This document shows positions 13,401 to 25,400 of a DNA stretch of 64,000 bases, piece after piece. The notes under the pieces were generated by a model, which made no database searches, had not been told where the DNA came from, and saw only the letters and a program-made list of their open reading frames with translations. Every line of letters starts with the position of its first letter. The stretch's first letter is position 1. Made by a program: the position numbers and the translations under genes. Source of the stretch: Alligator mississippiensis (taxonomy: Eukaryota; Chordata; Crocodylia; Alligatoridae); the NCBI RefSeq assembly GCF_030867095.1, contig NC_081827.1, positions 213,895,310 to 213,959,309 of the forward strand, read 5' to 3'.

Positions 13401-16400
13401 CTACAAAGTTATCGTATCATAATATTATAAAAACCTCTCTTTTCTTCACCTCTGTCATTCCTCATTCTCTGTATCATGATAAATTCTTCATGAGAGGAAC
13501 CCTGCATTTTAAAGCATAGGAACACTCCTCTGGGTCCTGCAGAAATAATTAATAACTTGCATTTGAATTACTGCTTATAGAAGCTGTAAAGAACGAGCAA
13601 GTCCATTTAGCCACTGGTTAAGTACTAGACAGTAACAGCCACGCTGGTACAAGCTCTACCATACTGATCTACCAGTATTGTTCCAACCTTCATCGGAAAG
13701 GATCAGCTCTGATTTAAGGTGTATCTGCCACAATTAACAGAACTTCTTCCTATGTGATGTGATTTTCAACAAGGGTGCCACAGAATCTAGAGGTGAACCG
13801 ATACATCAGTCCGATATCGGATCGGCACCAATATAAAGACAACTGTCTGCATTGGAAGTTAGCCTGATATGGCCAATAATTTGGCTGATAAATGGCCTGT
13901 GCATGCTCAGCCACAGCGCAGCAAATAGGTGGCAAGGAGCACAACCCCGCAGCTTGAAGAGCAGTGTCCAGCTGGTAAGTCTGTTGTGGTGGAAGGAGAG
14001 GGGGGAGGGAAGGGGTGTGAGGGAGCAGATCGAGGCCCCCCCACAGTGAGGGAGAGGGTGGGGCTGGGACAGGGACTGGGGCAAGCGCTGCCCAGCCACG
14101 GTGAGGTGGGCATGAGATGGAACGGCAGCTCCCACCATTGTGCAGCATTCATCCAGGACCCACTCATCTGGCAGCCCATCATCCAATGGCTCCCACTGCT
14201 CGACTAGGGATTAGGGAGTAAAAGGAAGACCCAGGGAGGAATAGGACCCCTGCTAAATGGGCAGAAACAACTGGTGACGGACAGGGGGGACAAGGCTGAA
14301 CTCCTCAACGAGTTCTTTGCCTCAGTGTTCCTAAGCGAGGGACACGACAAGTCTCTCACTGGGGTTGTAGAGAGGCAGCAGCAAGGCGCCAGACTTCCAT
14401 GCGTAGACCTTGAGATGGTGCAGTCACTTGGAGGAACTGGATGCCTTTAAGTCGGCAGGCCCGGATGAGCTCCATCCGAGGGTGCTGAAGGCACTGGCCG
14501 ACATCATTGCAGAGCCACTGGCGGGAATATTCGAACGCTCGTGGCGCACAGGCCAAGTCCCGGAGGACTGGAAAAGGGCCAATGTGGTCCCCATTTTCAA
14601 GAAGGGGAGGAAGGAGGACCCAGGCAACTATAGGCCAGTCAGTCTCATCGCCATCCTTGGCAAAGTCTTTGAAAAAATTATCAAGGCTCACATTTGCGAG
14701 AGCCCGGCAGGACAAATTATGCTGAGGGGGAACCAGCACGGGTTCGTGGCAGGCAGATCGTGCCTGACCATTCTAGTCTCTTTTTATGACCAGGTTACGA
14801 AACGCCAGGACACAGGAGGAGGGGTGGATGTCATATACTTAGACTTCAGGAAGGCCTTCGATACGGTATCCCACCCCATACTGGTGAACAAGTTAAGAGG
14901 CTGCGACTTGGATGACTACACAGTCCGGTGGGTGGCGAATTGGCTGGAGGGTCACACCCAGAGAGTCGTGGTAGATGGATCGGTTTTGACCTGGAAGGGT
15001 GTGGGCAGTGGGGTCCCGCAGGGCTCGGTCCTTGGACCGATACTCTTTAATGTCTTCATCAGTGACTTGGACGAGGGAGTGAAATGTACTCTGTCCAAGT
15101 TTGCAGATGACACAAAGCTATGGGGAGATGTGGACATGCCAGAGGGCAGGGAACAGCTGCAGGCAGACCTGGACAGGTTGGACAAGTGGGCAGAAAACAA
15201 CAGAATGCAGTTCAACAAGGAGAAATGCAAAGTGCTGCACCTAGGGAGGAAAAATGTCCAGCACACCTACAGCCTAGGAAATGACCTGCTGGGTGGCACA
15301 GAGATGGAAAGGGATCTTGGAGTCCTAGTGGACTCCAAGATGAACATGAGTCGGCAGTGTGACAAAGCCATCAGAAAAGCCAATGGCACTTTATCATGCA
15401 TCACCAGATGCATGACGAATAGGTCCAAGGAGGTGATACTTCCCCTGTATCGGGCACTGGTCAGACCGCAGTTGGAGTACTGCGTGCAATTCTGGGTGCC
15501 GCAATTCAAGAGGGATGCGGATAACCTGGAGAGGGTCCAGAGAAGGGCCACTTGTATGGTTAAGGGCCTGCAGTCCAAGCCCTACGAGGAGAGACTAGAG
15601 AAACTGGACCTTTTCAGCCTCCACAAGAGAAGGTTGAGAGGCGACCTTGTAGCTGCCTATAAGTTCATCACGGGGGCACAGAAGGGAATTGGTGAGTATT
15701 TATTCACCAAGGCACCCCTGGGGGTTACAAGAAACAATGGCCACAAGCTAGCAGAGAGCAGATTTAGATTGGACATCAGGAAGAACTTCTTCACAGTTAG
15801 AGTGGCCAAGCTCTGGAACGGGCTCCCAAGGGAGGTGGTGCTCTCCCCTACCCTGGGGGTCTTCAAGAAGAGGTTAGATGAGTATCTAGCTGGGGTCATC
15901 TAGACCCAGCACTCTTTCCTGCTTATGCAGGGGGTCGGACTCGATGATCTATTGAGGTCCCTTCCGACCCTAACATCTATGAATCTATGAATCTATGACT
16001 GGGAAGGCACGGGGCAGGGGGCCTGTGCCCCCAGATCTGCACAGGGCAGGGGCCGCATCAGGCTGCGCTTGGGGCGGGCAGCAGCAGCACCGAGAGCAGG
16101 GGCTATGTGGGGGCTACAGCAAATTTTGGGGTTGCTGCAGCTCCCCTGTAGCCCTGCTCCCAGTGCCACCGCCACCCACCCCAAACACAGTCTGACATAG
16201 CACCTGCCCCACCTCACAGATTCGGGGGTACACGCTCCCCCATGCCCTCCCAGACAAGCAGTGAGAGCAGTGAAGGGAGCTGCCAGACAAGCAGGCAAGC
16301 GGCTCCCAGACAAGCGGCATACAGTGGTAGGAGCTGCCCTCCCCCCGGACGAGCCACGACTCAGTCTCATGCCTGCCCTGCCCTGGCTGGGCAGCACTTG

Positions 16401-19400
16401 CCCCAACCCCAGCCCCTGTCCTAGCCCCAGCCCCCCTCCCTCACCATGGGGGACCTTGATCTGCACCCCCATGCCCCTTCACTCCTGCCTCCCCTTCCAC
16501 CACAACAGACTTACCAGCTGGACACTGGTATCGGAAATTGGATTGGTATTGGCTGATATGCCTCCTTAAAAATCGGCTATCGGTATTGGCTCCAAAAACC
16601 TCTATTGGTGCACCCCTAACAGAATCCTCTGAAGGATGCTGCAGCAAATGTGAGGAGATAGATAAGGTGTGAGGAGATATGCAGATAACGGAAGGCTCAG
16701 GCTCCAGGTGTGAGGAGATAAGTAGATAAAGGCTTTCCCTGCCTGGGCCCTCTGCAAGGAGGTGAGCACTGTAATAAGTTCGTTCTTGGAACAGGATGCT
16801 GCTCGATTCACCAAAGTTATGGAGGGAAGACCTGAGTCTGATAAAGGGTGCCCTGAGTTTAAAAAGGTTGAGAACTGCTGCATTACAGAATCTCAAAACC
16901 AAGAGTTTAGTAAACTTTAAAGAGGTCTTAGATAATTATCTAATTGCTCTTTATCTCATCAAATATACAAACTACAACCCTAATACTCCAAAACATTAGC
17001 CAACCATTAACTAACCACCTGGAGTCAGAAAATAATTCTCTATATGACCAGGTAATGGTATTTCTTATGCTAGCAATGGCCAGGAATGGGAACCTGGAGT
17101 AGATGGACACAGTGTCCAAATTAAGGAATGTCATTAGAAATTAAATTAAACAATATTTCATATTTGACCACCAACAATCATCATTAGCACCAATAGTTAG
17201 TTGATGCTAACTTTCCATATGTAGTAGAATATTGATTAAAGTTCCCCAATTTATTTACCTTCTTACCATTATTTACCCTGAAAGTTTCCTTAACATGCAC
17301 CACTGTAATATCCACATTACTCAGATGTTTAAAATTCAATTTATAAAAAAGGAAATGCTATTGTTCATAATTAGTGTTCAACAATTTTTTCACATGTTTT
17401 CCAGTGAAAGCTGTGGATTCTGTAAGATAAAAATGTTTTACATATTTCTCATTTTGAACAAAATCTAGAGACATTCTAAAATCAACTGAAAATTCAAAGC
17501 AAAGTTCCAAGTGTTTTTTTTTTAAACAACTTCGACTTCCTAAAAATAATCATTTATTTATTTATTTCGGAGAACTCAAGTTCAAAGTGAAATTTAGATT
17601 TTGTTGAAGCAAACTGTCTGATTAATGCCAAACATTTTTTTTTAATTTACCAAAAAATTGTGAATTCACCCTAAAGCAAAATGTATAGTTTTCCCTGAAC
17701 CTGCCAATGAACTGAATATACTATTTTTATCCAGGTCAACTCAAGCCCAAGTGTTTACCAAGTTTTAAAGATGACAACATATATTAGATACCATGCCAGT
17801 AGTTAAGTTGGCAGTGCAGCACACTGAGATATGGGAAGAAACCTGAAGTTCCCAAGCATCTAAAAGCATTAACATGATCATATGACTATAAATAAGCAGT
17901 TTGACTTAAAAATATTACCTCTCTCTTTCTTTTTCCCTGCTCTTCCTCTCTTTGTCTTTTTCATCTACTTTAGGAGGACTTTTTCTCATCAGAAATCTGT
18001 TTTCTGGTACAGGAGGGATCTCCTCAGGACGAACAGTAGACAACGGCTGTGCTTCAGGGTTTTCAACTTCACTTTCACTAGAGGAGCTTTATTTATGGAT
18101 AAAAATATGCTTATAAATATTTAGGTTTAAAATAGTCATGCATTTTAAGTTAAGGGTTTCCAGGGAAGGCCTCTTAATCTGTCCACACTTTATTTTGGAA
18201 AGTATTTACACTAGCAACAGAGAAATAAATTTAGAAGACTAATTATTGCAGGTTGTATTAAATAGATTTCTTTTTCACTCTGGTGCAGAAAACAAAATGG
18301 TGAAGTTTAAAAAACCCCCCAGCTATCTTGTTATCATGAGGCCTTCACTCAGGGATGTATGGGTATAATGCATATTTAACTGTCATTACATATTGCTTTT
18401 TAATCACTGAATTCTTAGTTTATGCAGGGGTAGTGTTGGACTGATGTAGCTATGATGGTCCAGGAATCGTATGAGAGAGAAGGATTTTTGTGGGTGTATC
18501 TTTTTATTGGACGAACTGCAGGGTTGGAATAAAGTGAGACAAACTTTCAAATACAAGGCATTCTTCATCGGGTCATTCATCATCAGATCTGATTAAAAAT
18601 GCCTTGTATTCAAAAGTTTGCCTCACTTTATCCTAACCATGCAGTTTGTCCAATAAAAAGATATCACCCACAAAACTCCTTAATTGAATAATTTACGTAG
18701 TGACATGTTGAATATGTGTGTGGTGTTTTGTTAGATACTGTTCAGAAACTTAATATCAAAATGGTGATGTTCAGCTTGCCCATTTGATGGTAAACATGAG
18801 GAACTGTAGGAGTTCTCTGCATTTTATTATTCATTAAACTCAAAGGGAAACTTGTTTTGGAACAAAATTCTGAGCGTTTGAATAGTAAGATGGATGAATC
18901 AGACAGTCCTACCTTAACTGATGATTTTATTACATTTTAGTACTTGTGTTGAAAGAAAATATGATTTTAACAACTCCAATCCAAATTTTCATGGCAGAAC
19001 TATAGCACATTAAAAGGTAACATATTCAAAAGCAACAATGTGACTTAAAATCCTGAATTCAATGATGCTTTTTGAAAACATTACTCAGTACACCAAACAG
19101 GGTTAATATTGGCATTTAGCATTCTGAGAATGCTAAAAGCTAAGAGCTAGTACAGTAACGCAGTAATGTGTTTCTTTGAATTCTAATTCTGTTCCTTTTT
19201 AGACTTAAGAGGCCACAGACAGTGAATAGACAGGCAGAGAGCAAGCGCATGCCTGGATTTCAGCCCCTAGCTGGAGCGCTACATAGGTGAGCTCTCCAGT
19301 CAGGGGCCACTAGAGCAGTGGTTCCCAACCTTTTTTGTACCAGGACCTTTTTTGTACCCATTTATAAATATCAATGGTCAGTCCCAACTCAGTGTCCCTC

Positions 19401-22400
19401 ACTCCTGACCCACTGTGCCGCCCCCCCCCCCCTTTGTGTGGGGCAAGGGGGACCCCAAGCAGCCCTGTGCAGGCTGGAACTCTGCTAGCCTGCAAGGGAG
19501 AAGCCATGATTTCCATTTTTCTCCTTTAAAGGAGAACCCATTTTTAAAGTTTGTTCGCAACCTTTTAATATATTCTTGCAACCCACTTTTGGGTCGCAAT
19601 CCACAGGTTGAGAAACAGTGCACTAGAGGGCTGCTCCCTGGGCCACCCCTGCTCTTAGGGGAGCCTATTACTTGATAGCTTGTCCTCTCCCATGCTGTCA
19701 AACAGGCAGCCCCCACAGCCTGTAATTTGCTGCATGTGCAGTTCAGATGGGCTGCACAGGCACTTGTCCAGCTGAGTGGCACAGCATGGGAGGCATTTAA
19801 ACCTCGTAGGGCTGGCAACCATGGCAAGGATGTTTGTGACCCTGTGGGCTTCAAAACTACTTCCTATGTTCCCTAGCTGGGTGATGTGGGTGGCATTTAA
19901 AGGTTTCAGGGCCAGGAACTGTGACAGGGAGTGCTTTCCCAACCCCAGGTCCCCACAGGCTTTGAAATCACTGCATGTGCTGCTCAGCTGGGTGGTACAG
20001 GAAGCATTTAAATCCCATGAGAAGAGGTTGAGCTTTTCCAACCCCTAGCTTTGAAACCAAGCTTGGCAGCATGTGCGGTGATTTCAAAAAGCTGGAGGTG
20101 GCGAAGTGGGTGGGGAGAGTTAGAAACCAGGGAGTGGAGAGCTTTCCCAGCTCCTCTGACTTTGAAACCCAAATGTCCAATGCAGATAGTGATTTCAAAG
20201 CAGGTGGAGAAAACGGGGGGACACACTAGGCCTGGGGAAACACTTACCTGAGCCTGCTTCCCTAAACCCCTGGCTTCCTATTGCAGCCTAGGGGGCAGTC
20301 CCTAGTCTAGAAGCAAAGACTGGCTGCTCCTCTGCTGATTCTGGTCGCTTGGAGCAGAGTAGAGGAAGCAGTGAAGCAAGACACCTGCCTACTACCCTAA
20401 TCAGGTCCTGGTCTGGGAAGCGGGCGGACAGCTTTGCCCCACTGATTCAGTCTTCTTCCAGACTAGTCCGGAAGAGGACTGGAGCAGCAAGGCAATCCCC
20501 CTGGCCCATTCCCCCAACTGGACAATCCCCAATCTAGGGAAGCACAGGGAGTAGACCAGGAGGAAAGCATATACAGGCAGTCCTCAGACTTACAACATAA
20601 TTGGTTCCTGAAAACTGCATTGTAAGTTGAAACGTTGTAACTTGGAACCAATTTTCCCATAGGAACAATGTTATAAAGGGGTGATTGGTTCCATTACAAC
20701 ACTTAACACAGCTGCCTCCAGCTGGTACCTCCCTTGTGGTGGGGGGAAGAGGTATGGGGGGCAGATCAACCTCCCAACAGCGAGGAATGGATTGGTGCTA
20801 GAACTGGGACAGGGGCTGAGGCAAAAGCTGCCCAGCTAGGAGGGGGTGGGGGGGTGCGGGGAAGGGGTGAGGCAGCTCCTACCACTGTGCACTGCCAGTC
20901 TGGGAGCAGGTCGTCCATCACCTCTCGCCGCTGCTCCCGCAGCCTGTCCAGGAGGGCATGGGGTCATGTGCCCTCAGATCTGCGAGGAGTGGGTGGGGCC
21001 AGGGCTGTGCTCCAGGCAGCAGTGGATGCCGTGGGAGCAGAGGCTATGCCCTACTGCCGCTCGCCCAGCCAGGGTGGGGCGGAGCCACTGCGCTGCCTCC
21101 AGACAAGAGGCATACTGCAGCAGGAGCTGCCCCGGCCTCTCCACGCCTCCTGGATGAGCAGCAGCTTTGCCCCACACTCCCCATCCCAGGCTGGGCAAGT
21201 GGCGACAGGGCATGGGGGGGCATGTACCCCCAGATCAGGGCAGGTGGGGCTGGGGCTGCGCCGGGCTACACTCCAGGCAGGCGGCAGGGGCTATGGCAAA
21301 TTTTAGGGTGGCTGCAGCCCCCACTTAACCACCCACCCCAATCCAGGAACACACTCCCCCATGCCCTGCCACCGCTGGCCCAGCCAGGGCGGGGCAGTGG
21401 GGCACCAAACGAAGCCGCTGCTCGTCCAGGGTGGCTCCCATTGCTGCGCACCTCTTGTCCAGAGGCAGTGCAGCGGCTCCACTCCACCCCAGCTGGGCGA
21501 GCGGCAGGAGGGCATAGACCTCACTCCCAACGCTTTCTGCCGTCTGCCTGGCACAGCCCCAGCCCTGCCTGCCCGGTACATATCCAGGGGCACCCCCCCC
21601 CATGCCCTCCTGTACTGGCAGCAGGAGCAGCAACGAGAGCTGCTGGATGAGCTGCTCCTGGGTCAGTGGTGTGAAGTGGCGGGAGCTGCCCCACCCCCTC
21701 TCTGCATCCCCCCACCCCAGTTGGGCAGCTTTTGCCCCAGCCTCTGTCCCAACCCCAGCCCCAATTCCTCCCTCACTGCAGGGGCACTGATCTGCCCCCC
21801 CCATGCCTCTTCCCTCCCCCGTCCCTGCCACTACAAGAGATTTACCAGCTGGAGGCAGCTACGTTGAGTGTTGTGAAGTCAAAACCCGTGTCGGAACCTC
21901 GAAACAGGGTGTAAATTTGTAAAGGTTGTAAGTGCCGTTCGTCAGAACTTGAAACGTCATAAGTTAAGGACTGCCTGTAGGCAGGTATGGATTCTCTCTC
22001 TCACAGGAAGCATCTTCCAGATTGATACCTAGAAGATCTTTATCCAGAGAGGGCATGTTTCCCCTTGAAGAAACTGAGCAAACACTTGTACACTCACAGT
22101 TTCTAACAGTAAAGTGGTGGTTCTTCTGATAGAAACATAACACCTGTACGTGATTATGTTGCAGGGTATTAAATAACTTCCTGCAACTTTACAAGCATGC
22201 AATATGAAAATCTCAAGAAACATCTGTACACATGGTTCCTAGTATGCATACTGGTGTCAGACATCATTGCAAAACTGGAAAATTTAAGTCCGTTTAAAAA
22301 AGACAAGAGAGAGAGACACAAACAGGAGGTTCTGCAAACTGCTACCCACACTTAACTGACACTAGTTCAGCTAAATATAGAATAAGAGAATAATATTCTA

Positions 22401-25400
22401 CACACGCAAGAATTAATAAAATCTTATTGACCAAGCAGTTCTTCCTATGACATAAACCAAGACAAGAAAGTGGGTCACAGAAAATGTCATTTACACTGGG
22501 CCTAATAAAAGATATTGTCAGACCCCCTCCCCCAAACCCTCTGCTTCATTTTTTTCTATGACTCATCTGCTAACCCAGCATTACATTACATTTTTGACCA
22601 AAAAAGCTTTTCAGAATAGCATGAATCTTTAAAAAAAATGACCTTTTCTTGCTTTTCTTTCTCTTTTTCTTTTCCTTCTTATGCTTTCTAGAATTTTTCT
22701 TGTGTTTCTTTTTTCTTTTCTTAGGTTTCTCTTCAGAAGCTGTTTCAGAGTCAGATGATGAATCAGAGGAAGAGTCTGAATCACTTGAACTGTCAGAATC
22801 ACTGGATGAGGAGGAAGACTTGTGTCTTTTCCTCTCTTCTTTCTTGACTTTAAATCAAAGTAAGAAATACATACACTTAGATGACAAGCAGTTCCACTAA
22901 AAGTTTAGAAAAGTCAGCTGGAATATATCTTATAAGTTGCTCAAAATGTCACAATGAAGCTTTACTTTGTAATCAGAATCACTGTGATAAAAATCAAGAT
23001 ATACTCTAAAGAGTTGCAAAATATCTCTCTTATATAAATAAATGATGAAATCTTTAAATACACAAAAAACTCATATATCTTAAATTGCAAAATTATTTTA
23101 ATGCAAATTATAAATCCTGGTTTCTGATCTGGATACAGAACAGACTTCATTCTTTGACTGCTTTCTAATGATGGGTACTGATGTGTCCATGCTTGATTCT
23201 TTTGGATCCAACAGCAGCCTTTGATAATACTGATCCCAACATGCTGATGTCTTGAAAGAAAGGTAGCCTGAACAAGCAGGATTGCAGTTGTTCCAGGTGG
23301 TGGTGGTGGTTGGTAGTTTTCCCTAAGGCAACCTCTTGTTATGGGATTCTACAGGGTTCTATTCTATCCTTGTTGTTTTCAAAATCTGGGACGCTTCTGG
23401 TGGAAAGTGAACTGCCATATGTACAATGGTGAACATGAACTTTCTCACTGAAACAGATTGTCTGTGCTTTTTGTTTTGCTGATGCTCAGGCTAGAGCAAG
23501 GCTGTACAACTGGTGGCCTACAGACTGATGCAGCCTGTGAGGGGATAATGTGCAGCCCCCACTTGGCTGCTCTGCCTCTGTTGCTCCAGCTGTTCCAGTA
23601 GCAACAGCCAAGGCCTCTGGGGCACACCAGCACAGCTGGCTCAGTGAGCTCACTACCTGTACAACAGCACCAGCAAAAAGGCTCACACTGCAGTGGGGGA
23701 GGAAAAAGGGAGAACAGCCACATCGTAGAGGCTGCAAGAGGGCTCATACAGCAAGAGCCTCAACATTAGGGGGAGTGGAAATTGCCCACATAGTGGTAGT
23801 GGCAGAGGACCTGGGGGGGGGGGGGAGGGGGGTGCAGCTCACATTGCTCACGTGGCAGCAGCAATGTGGGGATTTCCCATGTGGTGGTAGCAGTAGAGAG
23901 GGGCTCGGGCTGCTCAGGTAGCAGGAAGGCTGCACACCAGCAGGGATTCTGGAGAACCTATGTGGCCCCACAGCATAAAGCCCACACAGTGTGCAGCATG
24001 CAGCCCCTGGCTGATCTGAAGAGGGACAGCCCTGACCTAGAGAGCAATAAGACAGATAGCACAGAGAAGCCTCTAGCGGGGCTAGTTCCTCAATCTTGTT
24101 TAATCTAGTTATGGAAATCTGAAATTTATACTCTTTTTCCTTCTCTTGCTCCTGAAACACCCTATGGCCACACTGACTTTTCCCAACTGTAGTAAAAAAC
24201 TGCAACCACATATCTCAGCTTCATACCATGACACAATTCATCATATACCTGTATGGCCTCTAAAAGCAGCTTACAATAATTCTCACTTGGAAGCTTCAGC
24301 TGGTATGGACTGCAATGCGCACAATGGCAAGTGGAACTAGCCACAGAGACTGTACATCAGTAAGCCAAAGACCATACTAACTTTCCATTCACTTCCAGGT
24401 GCACAGCAAGTGAAGAGTTCTTTCTGAAATTGTCCATGGTTTGGCTCTGAAGCACTCAAGGTCAGTTCTTTTGTTACATGTCGCTATAACAATCAGCTAA
24501 TGTGCTTATGTCCCTAGGCCTACTGACAATGTTTTCAATAGAGAGAGAGAGAGAGAGAGAGACACCCTATTCTAGCATACCTTTGGCCCAGTACAGGCTA
24601 TGCAGTCCTTTTATTTTCTAAAGCTTTTGCCTACTGGACTTTATTAACAGTGTATTGTACAAAAAAACTATTTCTCAGTTAATATTTGTTACATTAGTTT
24701 TACACTGTTTTGTACTGGTCCACAGAATGTGATGGTAACATTTTTAAAAAGAAAAAAAACAAACAAACAGAACTTGTAAAGTGAATCCATATAAAGGAAT
24801 CTGGTGTACGAGTGGTATATTCTTCCTCTACTATAGTCCAACAAACAAAAAGAGGCGTCACACATACTCTACTGAACAACCCATTTAGTTAGCACTGCCA
24901 CTGGAATCTGGAGTAGGGGCCAAAATACTCTATTTTCAAACCCTTCCTAACTTTAAAAACTTTATTTTCATACCATTCCAGGAGAGATCAATTTGGCAAA
25001 CAATTGTATTTCCTCCTATTTATTTTCAGTCAAAATAAGGTGGCTTCCAGCAGCAATTCAAAAATGTCTCAAGAATTAACAGGCAAAGTCAGTCAGTGCA
25101 GCTCACTTCATCCTGCATTATTTTTTTCCTGAAGGCTATTAGGGACACAGTTTCCTCCTCAGCTTTATGGCAAGTTTAGGTAATATTGAAGCTGCATACC
25201 TAAACTCACTGCTTCAAACTGACTACATACTAAATAAAAATTGAAGGCAAAGAAATCTCAAAGCTATATCTGAACAGGGCTTAAAGCAGAATGCAGGCAA
25301 TGGTTGCAAGCTTACTTCAGATATATCTGCTACTAATAGATCAGGGGAAGGGAATATATTTTCAAATATTTAATGTTTAAGATCCCTGCCAGCTTCTGAT

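Larger units (their letters stand above)
13788..16618. mobile_element. hAT-like element with GC-rich core, split by CR1
   Basis: The left end TAGAGGTGAACCGATA and the inverted right end TAGGGGTGCACCAATA match at 13 of 16. A perfect 8-bp target duplication ACAGAATC flanks it (13780-13787 and 16619-16626). Sub-terminal regions hold ATATCGGATCGG-type motifs. Inside lie secondary inverted repeats, CAGCTGGTAAGTCTGTTGTG at 13973-13992 and its complement at about 16503-16522, that bound a GC-rich core with no transposase. A CR1 (about 14211-15999) is inserted in the core. A second copy of the family is at 48.78-49.68 kb. Confidence 0.8.
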
